DNA of 11,380 bases from an uncultured Alistipes sp. (GTDB lineage Bacteria; Bacteroidota; Bacteroidia; Bacteroidales; Rikenellaceae). Of the stretch, positions 1 to 7,677 are shown one piece after another. The notes under the pieces were generated by a model. It had not been told where the DNA came from and did no database searches. It worked only from the letters and a program-made list of their open reading frames with translations. The stretch is from the NCBI GenBank assembly GCA_947178455.1, contig CAMWYI010000049.1, positions 1 through 11,380 of the forward strand. Direction: 5' to 3'. The translations under genes were made by a program, and so were the position numbers. Position 1 is the first letter of the stretch. Each line of letters begins with the position of its first letter.

Positions 1-373
1 TGATATTGGCGACGCAGTAATAGCACAACTCCGATTTGCGGGTCGGCGACTTCTCGAAATCCTCCTCAACGATTTCGAATTCGACCACCTCGCCATCCAC
101 CTGATTGACCGACAAACTGTTGAACGATTCGCCAGCCGACGAGGTCTCAACCTGATCCCAGATACTGATACGCGAACCGCACACTTGTTCGAGCGCTTTT
201 CGCTTTGCATTCTCACGGGCGAGTTCCGTTGCCTCGCGTCCGGTGACCGTCGCTGTGGCAGCGGTTATCCAATATTCGCCCCGAACATTTTTCAGGGTAT
301 GTACCTTTTCCCGCTCAGCGACTGCACGGATACATGGAAGCAGGCACACTATCAACAACAAAAGTCGTCGCAT
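1..373 (-). CDS. Secreted FlgT-N/LPP20-like protein (C-terminus missing, cut by left edge)
   Basis: An open frame starts at the ATG complementary to 371-373 and stays open for 124 codons to the window edge, so it has no stop here. The protein begins MRRLLLLIVCLLPC, a basic-hydrophobic signal peptide with a likely signal peptidase I site after AVA (about residue 19). The stretch from about residue 36, WITATATVTG then ELARENAKRKALEQVCGSRI, resembles the start of the FlgT N-terminal and LPP20 folds: a beta strand, then an Ala/Arg-rich helix, then a G-x-x-I turn. These domains occur in envelope proteins of unknown role in Bacteroidales. It follows the 211-residue gene by 77 bp on the same strand and is probably the last visible member of the caspase operon. 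Export is well supported. The family assignment is by eye and moderate. Function is unknown. Confidence 0.72.
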   Translation of the reverse strand, partial: MRRLLLLIVCLLPCIRAVAEREKVHTLKNVRGEYWITAATATVTGREATELARENAKRKALEQVCGSRISIWDQVETSSAGESFNSLSVNQVDGEVVEFEIVEEDFEKSPTRKSELCYYCVANI

Positions 374-391
374 AAACTCTATCGAAAATAG

Positions 392-423
392 GACTGCCGT
401 GGCCGATCAAAGCCGCGACAGTC
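392..423 (-). terminator. Intergenic hairpin between the two LPP20-like genes (terminator or attenuator)
   Basis: Arms 392-403 and 412-423 pair over 12 positions around an 8-base loop. Read on the minus strand there is one G-U wobble and one A-C mismatch. On that strand the stem is followed by CTATTTTCG, a weak U tract, so it could partially terminate after the 211-residue gene or protect the upstream transcript. It lies inside the 77-bp spacer. No experiment or folding energy is available here. Confidence 0.35.
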
Positions 424-450
424 AAAAACAATCGAATAAACAAATCAGGA

Positions 451-1086
451 CTATTCCGCTTCCACCGAGAAGCCCTCGCGAACAAAAGCGCTGATACGCT
501 CTGCGTTCTTGCGGGCAAACTCCGATTCGGCCAAAGCACGCTCCATAGCACGGATACGAGCCTGCGAAGCTGCATCCTCGTTGATAAGATAAAATACTTT
601 GTAATCGAGGCCGCCGCCATTCTTCTCGCGGTAGAGGCTGAAGCTCTTTTTCAGCTCGCCTTTGATTTCGGTAACGACCTGACTTTCGTAACCTTCATAG
701 AAGTTATCCACCGAAGGAGCACCCTCGATACCGGCACCCGTCTCGTTGGTAATACGGCCCACGACCATCATCTTCGCCTGCTTGGCATAGGAGGTAGCCG
801 CATTGATCGAGGCCCACTGCTGCGCTTGGTTCATCGTCTTGACCGACGTATTGCCGATGACATTGGCTATCAGCTCTTGGTTGCTCTCGTCGTTCATCTT
901 CTGATAGTGACGGTAGAGCATCTCCTCCAACGAACGCGAGCCGTCGATTTTCCAACCTTCCGACGTCAACGTGCTCGCCATTTTCTTGGCACTTTTCCAC
1001 AGACTTTTGTCCGTGTTTTTCGGTTGAGCCATACCCGTGCTTACGACCATTGTGCCCATAAGCAACATTGCAAACAATTTTTTCAT
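451..1086 (-). CDS. Secreted LPP20-like protein of unknown function, 211 aa
   Basis: The protein starts MKKLFAMLLMGTMVVSTGMA, a signal peptide with a clear type I cleavage site (GMA before Q21). There is no lipobox cysteine. A Lys/Ala-rich helix with a GWK motif (residues 44-46) opens the mature part. A central helix near 90-105 (QWASINAATSYAKQAK) and a strand DYKVFYLI (161-168) followed by an Ala-rich terminal helix (170-195) match the layout of LPP20-like envelope proteins of Bacteroidales, which have no established biochemical role. It lies 38 bp downstream of the caspase stop codon with an A-rich leader, so it is probably cotranscribed. It may be a partner or substrate of the caspase, but that is inference from position only. 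The reading frame and signal peptide are certain; the family call is moderate. Confidence 0.82.
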   Translation of the reverse strand: MKKLFAMLLMGTMVVSTGMAQPKNTDKSLWKSAKKMASTLTSEGWKIDGSRSLEEMLYRHYQKMNDESNQELIANVIGNTSVKTMNQAQQWASINAATSYAKQAKMMVVGRITNETGAGIEGAPSVDNFYEGYESQVVTEIKGELKKSFSLYREKNGGGLDYKVFYLINEDAASQARIRAMERALAESEFARKNAERISAFVREGFSVEAE

Positions 1087-1124
1087 ACTTTTTTGGGTTT
1101 ATTGATTAGATATTGGTTTTCTTA

Positions 1125-3755
1125 TCATTCGCCACTCGCGTCCGCAACTTCGCCGGAAACCGCCGATGCCGCCAACGGACGTATGCGCATCGACTGCCAA
1201 ACTCCGTCCATCGAAAGCGACGCGGTAACATTGGGAGTCTGCGACTTACGATTCGTAACAACGGATTGCTGCCGCACACGCTCCGTGACATAATCCCCCA
1301 ATTCGGATAAAGTGACATCTCCTTGTGTTTCCTGCAATTTTTTCAGCAGATAATAGGTGAACAAGCCGTGAGATTTCTCTGTATAGGGGAAAGCAGTCTC
1401 GTCACCCGACGCTGCCGAAAAAATCACCATATTGCCTTGTGGCACCTCTTTGTTCGCCCGCAACGCCACGCCACGGGCCGACGCCAACATCCGATGTTCG
1501 TCATCGCGCTGTGCACCGCTGAAACAAGCATCCAAAAAGACGAGCACCGATTCGGCATTCAACCGGCCCAGTTCCGAATAGAGCTTATTTAACGAATAAC
1601 AAACTTCGGTTTGGAGGCCGTCGGCATCGACCGGCAAAAGGTAGGCATCTTTCGTCGTTTCGTTCGGGATACCGTGACCTGCATAATAGAACAATACTCG
1701 AATATCGCCATTATAAGCATCCGAAATACGTCCGATATCACGCACGGCCCGCAACATAGTACCGTAGGTAGCGTCTTCGTAAAGACGAATGTTGGATTTG
1801 GGCAAGCCGAGAGTCTTTTCGCAATAGAGCCCGAACGTCCGGCCATCGTTGAGCGCCATCGGCACACCGGCAACCATTTCGTAATTTTCGTTCGCAATCA
1901 CCACAGCGAAAGTCCGTTCGTCGACTACTGCGGTCTGAGGAATGTTCAAGTCGACATCCGACTTTCCGACCTTGACTTTACTGCGCCGCACACGCTCCGC
2001 ATCGCGTGCGGTCTCGTTCTGCGCCAGCTCGCTGTAATCGATTGCATCGAACTGCATATCGACGACCGTTTCGGTATAATTCAATGCTCCTTTTTTATCG
2101 AAACGGTAATTTTTGCCGGACGGCGTAACGAACGTCAATCCCGAGAGCATCAATTTGTCGTTCACGACGTGGAACCTCGGTTCGGTGAGCCGAACGCCGT
2201 TCCAACTACTCTCGAAGATGCGGGCTTCGTTGTTCGCCCGAGGCACCGGAATAATCAGTTCGCCATAATCCGATTCGGCCAAAAACACTTCATGTTCGGC
2301 ATCGTAGGGCCGCAAGCGAACATCGGAGATATGAACGTTCCGGGCATAGCGGTCGATGTAATTGGACTCCGCCTCCTGAAGCAAATCCTTGATTTTGGTC
2401 TTGCGGGTCTTTTCCGAGACACGTTGACGGTATTCGCTGATGGTTTCGTAGGGGTCTTTCGTCTGCCACGAATTGATGCGGCTCTCCACGAACTGCTTGG
2501 CATAAGCCGAATAAGGCGGCATGCCGTTGTAATCTTCCCAAATGTCGGGAGCCGACGCCGTTTTCGTACCGGCCGAAACAGCCGGACGTTCGACCGTTGT
2601 CCGTCGGAGTTCCGGTTTCTGGTCATAACTGAGCAAAGCGGGCATATCGGAACCCAAAACACTTTGTCCGCCCAACGAAACGATTTTCCGATTGGCATCG
2701 GCCAGTTCTTCTTTCCGGTCGAAATGCCGGTCGATTGTCGCTTTAATACCGAGATACTGCAATGAGGTCGGATCTGCATTGAGAATATCACGGACAATCG
2801 GGTCGGCCAACGAAAAATAGGTCGACGATTTATCGGCATCCTGCCTCTCCACCACCGCATCCGACCGCCCCATGCTCATGTTGTTGTAGAGCACGCCGAG
2901 GTTGTAGTAATTCAAAGCCAGGTGCTTTGCATAATTGAGGCTTTGCGGATTCGACGCGCGGAGTTTCGTATAGCACTCGACCGCTTCGGTGTAACGGCCT
3001 GTATCCTCGTAGAGTTTGGCTTGGATATTCAGCAGCGTACGGTCTTCGGGACGCATGGCCAACGCCATGGTCACATATCCCTGCAACGCATCGTTGTCTT
3101 TCGTATCAATCGCCACATTGATAGCCTTCGACAACAATTCGAAATCCGAAGGATAGGTCCCGACTGCTTCGGCAAGCACCCGACTCGCACGGGGCAGGTC
3201 TCCCAGCTGCTGATAGGCATTCACCATGTAGAGCAGAATATCGCGCTTCTTGTCCGTGGCTCCCGTAGCGAGATATTCTCGAAAATAACGAACCGCATTC
3301 GTGAAATCGCGAGCATTGTAACACCCCGAAGCGGCGAAATAGACCATCGTCGGATAGTAGGTATCCTGCCGAAAAGGCTCGTTCCGAAAAATTTTCATCA
3401 ACGGAATATCGACATAAGCCCGCGCATAGACCAATGCCGTCGCTTGGGCCTGCGACGTTCGTTGACGGGAGTAATAGACCGCACCGTGTTGCAAATAGGG
3501 CCGAATATCCCGAAGCACGTCTTTCGCCGCCTCCACGACGGAGAGTTCCGCACGCTGTTCCGTCAATGCGACAGCCCCCTTGTAACAGCGAATCAACGAA
3601 ACGTATGCCTCGTCGGAAGCACCGCTCTGATTCTGCGACAGGAAAGTCCGATAGGCATTTCGCACATCCTCGATAGACTGGGAACGAGCAGAATGTCCCC
3701 ACAAAAGCAGGCAACAAGCCATCGTCGATACGACAAAGAAACGGATTCGTCCCAT
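1125..3755 (-). CDS. Secreted TPR-caspase family (peptidase C14) protein, 876 aa
   Basis: This is a cysteine peptidase of the caspase/metacaspase clan with an N-terminal signal peptide (hydrophobic residues 6-19, likely cleavage near SARSQ, 22-26). Residues about 130-290 form TPR-like helical repeats (for example AVRYFREYLA, and YTEAVECYTKLRASNP at 255-270). Residues about 425-553 form a module also present in the upstream propeller protein. The caspase domain spans about 614-850. It has a first strand RTFAVVIANENY, the catalytic His in YYAGHG (H694), the catalytic Cys in LDACFSG (C744), and a C-terminal block with HGLFTYYLLKKL (796-807). The dyad is intact, so the enzyme is likely active; its substrate is unknown. 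Exported caspases occur in several bacteria, but their roles are poorly defined. The start lies one base after the upstream stop (TGATATG), which indicates translational coupling. A cytoplasmic location is unlikely given the signal sequence. Confidence 0.93.
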   Translation of the reverse strand: MGRIRFFVVSTMACCLLLWGHSARSQSIEDVRNAYRTFLSQNQSGASDEAYVSLIRCYKGAVALTEQRAELSVVEAAKDVLRDIRPYLQHGAVYYSRQRTSQAQATALVYARAYVDIPLMKIFRNEPFRQDTYYPTMVYFAASGCYNARDFTNAVRYFREYLATGATDKKRDILLYMVNAYQQLGDLPRASRVLAEAVGTYPSDFELLSKAINVAIDTKDNDALQGYVTMALAMRPEDRTLLNIQAKLYEDTGRYTEAVECYTKLRASNPQSLNYAKHLALNYYNLGVLYNNMSMGRSDAVVERQDADKSSTYFSLADPIVRDILNADPTSLQYLGIKATIDRHFDRKEELADANRKIVSLGGQSVLGSDMPALLSYDQKPELRRTTVERPAVSAGTKTASAPDIWEDYNGMPPYSAYAKQFVESRINSWQTKDPYETISEYRQRVSEKTRKTKIKDLLQEAESNYIDRYARNVHISDVRLRPYDAEHEVFLAESDYGELIIPVPRANNEARIFESSWNGVRLTEPRFHVVNDKLMLSGLTFVTPSGKNYRFDKKGALNYTETVVDMQFDAIDYSELAQNETARDAERVRRSKVKVGKSDVDLNIPQTAVVDERTFAVVIANENYEMVAGVPMALNDGRTFGLYCEKTLGLPKSNIRLYEDATYGTMLRAVRDIGRISDAYNGDIRVLFYYAGHGIPNETTKDAYLLPVDADGLQTEVCYSLNKLYSELGRLNAESVLVFLDACFSGAQRDDEHRMLASARGVALRANKEVPQGNMVIFSAASGDETAFPYTEKSHGLFTYYLLKKLQETQGDVTLSELGDYVTERVRQQSVVTNRKSQTPNVTASLSMDGVWQSMRIRPLAASAVSGEVADASGE

Positions 3756-3756
3756 A

Positions 3757-5830
3757 TCAGAATGCGTCTATGAACATGAAGTCGATCGAAATCCGTCGGT
3801 ATTCGCCACCGGCTTTGTCGAGCAGTTTGACATGATATTCGTAGTCGACATCCATGCGTTCCAGCTCCGCGACCTCTCTCGCTACGCAATGTTTCACGCC
3901 CACACCGCGAAGAAAAGCAAGTTGGTTGTTCTGCGTTACGCCGGAGGCTTTCGTTACGGTCAAAGCGTAAAGGTCTTCGCCGTAAACAGGCTCGTTGACG
4001 AACTCGCCGTAAGCACCGTCATAAGGAATGCAACCGGTAATAGGCAGATTGTCGGCCATGCCCGTAACGATGACCTTGACTTTCTTGCCCGCTTTCACAT
4101 ACTGCGCGAATTCGCCTTCGAATGCCTTTTTGATGATTTCGACCATCGAAGATGCGGCCCCCGAACGGTCGGTGTGATATTTACCCGGAGCGAAATCTTC
4201 CTGTGCCGAAAATCCTTTCTCCACATTGTAGGAGAATCCGATTTCGTAGTTCATGATTTTCAAACCGTCCGCATCGACAGCCGGAACGATCGCAGTCTTT
4301 ACGGAAATCTGCGTATGGTCGGAGAGAATGTTCTGCATTTTAGCCTCTTCGAGAACATTTTGCCGAATTTCCTTGAGCTTCATCTCCTCCATACTGGAAC
4401 GCTGCACCAGTTCGAGCGGCACGAAACGGTCATCCGATTTCAAATAATCGAGCGACTTGCGCTCCCGATTGTCGAACGTGTAGGTTCCCTGCGTGCGTTT
4501 GTTGTAGACATCGACATAAACCAATTCGAAATGGTCGTCCTTCATCAGGCCGTATTGGGCATTCCGAAATTCGAGGTCGTCGGTTGAGAAGAGGCCCACC
4601 TCGGCTTGAGGCACATCGAGGTAAATCGTCGGCATCGTATCGAAATTCAGCGCCAGCGTGTTGGTCGACATGTTGAAATCGCCCAACGTGACGGTCGACG
4701 CATCCAACAGATTATCGGCCATACGGGTCGCAATCTCGGTTTCGAACAGCGACATCTGCGTCATGCGGGTTTCATCGTTCACACGAGCTTGATACTCGGT
4801 CAACGATTCGCCGGGCATCTGCTTCATCCACGCATTCATCTTCTCGCTCAACTCATCGTTCAGCAGTTGGTTGAAATTAGGCTGAAGGTCGTTCAATAGC
4901 ACATAGACGAGCGCATTGCGCGTATTGTAAAGCAAAAAGACCTCATTGTTCTCGCCCTTGATGAAACGAACATCGGTGATTCCTTCGTCCACACACTCGA
5001 TATGCCGGAAATCGGATTTATCGAGTTTATTGAGCAGCGTGATGCGGTTCTCGCCCGAAACGACAGCGATGTACTTGCCGTCGACATGCAAATCGCAGCT
5101 GCGGGCCACGCCCATCGAATCGAACTCATGAACCGGCAGGAACGTGCGCGTATCATACAGCGTCAACAAGCCGTCATTCGTCAAAACGGCGAACGTGGCG
5201 TTGTCCGGAGAAAAGGCGATATGATTGACTTCGCTCGCAATGGGAATCGTCTTACGCAGCTTGCCCGTCTCGAAGTTGTAGACGTTCAGCAGATTTCCGT
5301 TAGCCGTCGCGAAGAAAAAATCGTTGCTGCTGATAGCCAGATGCGCCGCCTTGAAAGGTAAATCGAACGTGCGGATTTCCGTATAACGGCGTGTTTCATA
5401 GACGTGCAGATGTCCGTCTTCCGAAGCGGCTGAAAAACTCCGAGCATTCGGTGCATAACAGATAGCCGTCGGCACATAGTCGATTTTCAGATTATGCAAC
5501 AAAGCGTCGGCTTTCCAAAGGTCGTAAATCGCAATCGACGACTTTTTGGCATTCCGCTGCGACCATACCGCAAGAGTCAAACCCGAAGGATTGATTTTCA
5601 GCGAACGAATTTCAGCAAACGCATTGCACAATGGAACACTGCGCAAATTGTAGGCAACGGACCCGTTGTAATAATAACTGGAAAAGAGATAATTATCTAC
5701 CGCAAGCGGCTGATAGGCCTGCGGATAAACATAATCCGATTTCTCCCCGCCGAGGGAGGGGGGGGGGAACTGCGACCCCTCGACAGCAGAATGCTACCGA
5801 GACAAGGGTCAGAAAGATATTCTTCATCAT
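3757..5830 (-). CDS. Secreted WD40-like beta-propeller protein, interrupted by a one-base frameshift at a C10 tract
   Basis: The main frame covers 3757-5646 and beyond. It has no ATG until far into the propeller, only a TTG at 5646 and open sequence up to a stop at 5794-5796. A signal peptide (MMKNIFLTLVSVAFCCRGVA) starts at 5830 in the neighbouring frame and reaches the C10 tract (5758-5767). Dropping one C joins both into 690 residues: signal peptide, then SLGGEKSDYVYPQAYQ, then the propeller. Counting from the TTG, residues 10-250 are about five to six beta-propeller blades (for example HIAFSPDNATFAVLTNDG, 142-159). Residues 267-392 are the module shared with the caspase. Residues about 450-629 form a C-terminal domain with VKVIVTGMAD and NNQLAFLRGVGV, loosely OmpA-like. 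As deposited, the signal-peptide frame ends at 5693-5695. It may be phase-variable, rescued by slippage, or a sequencing error. The propeller probably scaffolds the coupled caspase (inference). Confidence 0.8.
5758..5767 (-). repeat. Homopolymer tract, ten C on the coding strand
   Basis: Ten consecutive G on the plus strand read as C10 at the end of the signal peptide of the propeller gene. The preceding frame codes for the signal peptide and the following frame for the propeller, offset by one base. C9 or C12 would give one continuous frame. This is the longest mononucleotide run I noticed in the window. Confidence 0.9.
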
Positions 5831-5894
5831 CGTTCTGTTTTCACCACATCGCAGACACTTATCCTGCATCGTGGCTCCAATCCGTTCGGAGAGA

Positions 5895-5925
5895 CAAAGA
5901 TAAGAAAAAAAATCGTATCGGCAAA
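5895..5925 (-). promoter_or_regulatory. Bacteroidetes-type promoter of the caspase operon
   Basis: On the minus strand, TTTG (5925-5922) is followed by exactly 19 bases and then TATCTTTG (5902-5895). This fits the Bacteroides primary sigma factor (RpoD/SigABfr) consensus of a TTTG-like -33 box, about 19 bases, and TAnnTTTG at -7. The start of transcription should lie a few bases beyond 5895, giving a leader of about 55-60 bases before the ATG at 5830. It is the only strong promoter I see upstream of the four-gene cluster. Confidence 0.75.
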
Positions 5926-5946
5926 CAATCCGCATGAAAAAGACCC

Positions 5947-5962
5947 CCTAATATAAATTAGG
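5947..5962. promoter_or_regulatory. Inverted repeat between the divergent promoters (possible operator)
   Basis: CCTAAT, a four-base ATAA loop and ATTAGG form perfect 6-bp arms. The repeat ends next to the expected -33 region of the rightward promoter, a typical place for a repressor or activator. It could also be a small hairpin without function. No regulator gene is in the window. Confidence 0.35.
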
Positions 5963-5984
5963 TATGTTTTTTCGGAAAACCAGC

Positions 5985-5992
5985 TATCTTTG
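5985..5992 (+). promoter_or_regulatory. -7 element of the transporter promoter
   Basis: TATCTTTG matches TAnnTTTG exactly and is identical to the -7 box of the opposing promoter. No good TTTG lies 19 bases upstream, so the -33 box is weak. The expected transcription start is near 5999-6000, giving a leader of about 16 bases without a Shine-Dalgarno sequence, which is normal for this phylum. Confidence 0.6.
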
Positions 5993-6015
5993 CATCCGAT
6001 TTTCAAAACAGCCTC

Positions 6016-7677
6016 ATGGATTGGTTACGTTCGCTCGTGTTCGAGCACTCGGCCGTGCAGGCCGTCGTCGTGCTGTCGCTCATCGCGACCGTCGGCATCG
6101 GGTTGGGCAAAATCCGCATCGGTGGCGTTTCGCTCGGCACGGCGTTCATCTTCTTCGTGGGCATCGTGGCCGGACACTTCGGCCTCTCGCTCGACCCGGC
6201 GATGCTCTCCTATGCCGAAAGTTTCGGGCTGATTCTCTTCGTTTATGCGCTGGGATTGCAGGTCGGGCCCGGATTTTTCAGCTCGCTGCGCTCCGGCGGC
6301 ATGCGGCTGGTGACGCCCGCCCTGCTCGTGCTGTTCATCGGCACGGCAGCGGCTGTCGGATTGAGCTGCGTCTGCCGCGTGCCTATCGCCGATATGTCGG
6401 GCATTCTCTGCGGCGCGACGACCAACACCCCCGCACTCGGTGCCGCCCAACAGATGCTGATGCAACTGGGCCGCGACACCAGCGGCCCGGCATTGAGCTG
6501 CGCGCTGACCTATCCGCTGGGCGTGGTGGGCGTGATTCTGGCTATCGTGCTCCTGCGCAAATTCTTCGTCCGCCCCACCGATCTGCCGGGCCCCGATGCC
6601 GAACACCGCAAGAACGTCTACATCGCCAGCTACAAGCTGACCAATCCGGCCGTTTTCGGCCAGTCGGTGCACGAAATCGCCGCGCAAAGCCACCACCACT
6701 TCGTCATCTCGCGGCTGTGGCGCGACGGACGGGTCTCGATTCCGACGTCGGACAAGACCCTGCAACAGGACGACATCATCTTGGTCATCACCACACCGGC
6801 CGAAGCCGATGCCCTGCGGCTCATCTTCGGCGAACAGGAACAGAAAGACTGGAACACGGAGAATATCGACTGGAACGCGATCGACAGCCAGCTGATTTCG
6901 CAGCGCATCTTGGTGACGCGGCCCGAAATCAACGGCCGCAAACTGGCCTCGCTGCGGCTGCGCAACCATTACGGCATCAACATCAGCCGCGTGTACCGTT
7001 CGGGCGTGCAGCTGCTGGCGACCCCCGACCTGCGGCTGCAATTAGGCGACCGGCTGACCGTCGTCGGCGAAACCGAAGACATCCGCCGCGTCGAGAAAAT
7101 CTTGGGCAATGCCGTGAAAAGCCTCAACGAACCCAATCTGGCGGCCGTATTCATCGGATTGATTCTGGGACTGGTCTTGGGCAGCATTCCGGTCGCGCTG
7201 CCGGGCATCTCGGTGCCCGTCAAACTCGGATTAGCGGGCGGCCCTATCATCGTAGGCATCCTCATCGGCACGTTCGGCCCGCGACTGCACATGATTACCT
7301 ACACCACGCAAAGCGCCAACCTGATGCTGCGTGCGCTGGGGCTGTCGCTCTACCTCGCCTGCTTGGGACTGGACGCAGGCGCGCACTTCTTCGAGACCGT
7401 CATGCGGCCCGAAGGGATGCTGTGGCTCGCGCTCGGATTCCTGCTGACGGTCGTGCCGGTGCTGCTGGTCGGGGTGTTCGCCCTGCGGACGCTGCACCTC
7501 GATTTCGGCTCGGTATCGGGCCTGCTCTGCGGCAGCATGGCCAATCCGATGGCCCTCAACTATGCCAACGACACCATCGAAGGCGACAACCCGTCGGTAT
7601 CATACGCCACGGTCTACCCCGTGTGCATGTTCCTGCGGGTCATTCTCATTCAGGTCGTCCTGATGCTCTTCCTCTGA
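6016..7677 (+). CDS. AspT/YidE/YbjL-type antiporter with two RCK_C domains, 553 aa
   Basis: This is an inner-membrane transporter of the aspartate:alanine exchanger (AAE) superfamily, which exchanges small organic anions. The substrate is not readable from sequence. The layout is internally duplicated. A first membrane half (about residues 12-182) carries GILCGATTNTPALGAAQQ (129-146). Two cytoplasmic RCK_C (TrkA-C) domains follow (about 205-272 and 293-366; LQQDDIILVIT and LQLGDRLTVVGE are typical strands). The second membrane half (about 376-553) carries the matching GLLCGSMANPMALNYAND (502-519). The length and the start EHSAVQAVVVLSLI after MDWLRSLVF match Bacteroides homologues, supporting the ATG at 6016. 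It has its own promoter in the divergent spacer, and its last 78 bp overlap the opposing channel gene. The family is certain; calling it aspartate:alanine exchange would be too specific. Confidence 0.93.
   Translation: MDWLRSLVFEHSAVQAVVVLSLIATVGIGLGKIRIGGVSLGTAFIFFVGIVAGHFGLSLDPAMLSYAESFGLILFVYALGLQVGPGFFSSLRSGGMRLVTPALLVLFIGTAAAVGLSCVCRVPIADMSGILCGATTNTPALGAAQQMLMQLGRDTSGPALSCALTYPLGVVGVILAIVLLRKFFVRPTDLPGPDAEHRKNVYIASYKLTNPAVFGQSVHEIAAQSHHHFVISRLWRDGRVSIPTSDKTLQQDDIILVITTPAEADALRLIFGEQEQKDWNTENIDWNAIDSQLISQRILVTRPEINGRKLASLRLRNHYGINISRVYRSGVQLLATPDLRLQLGDRLTVVGETEDIRRVEKILGNAVKSLNEPNLAAVFIGLILGLVLGSIPVALPGISVPVKLGLAGGPIIVGILIGTFGPRLHMITYTTQSANLMLRALGLSLYLACLGLDAGAHFFETVMRPEGMLWLALGFLLTVVPVLLVGVFALRTLHLDFGSVSGLLCGSMANPMALNYANDTIEGDNPSVSYATVYPVCMFLRVILIQVVLMLFL

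Noticed and set aside
1611..3773. Plus-strand open frames of 384 and 283 codons opposite the caspase gene
   Set aside because: They mirror the TPR-caspase coding strand and show no domain or plausible start.
6025..7041. Minus-strand open frame of 338 codons inside the transporter
   Set aside because: Low-complexity antisense of a GC-rich gene with no recognisable domain.
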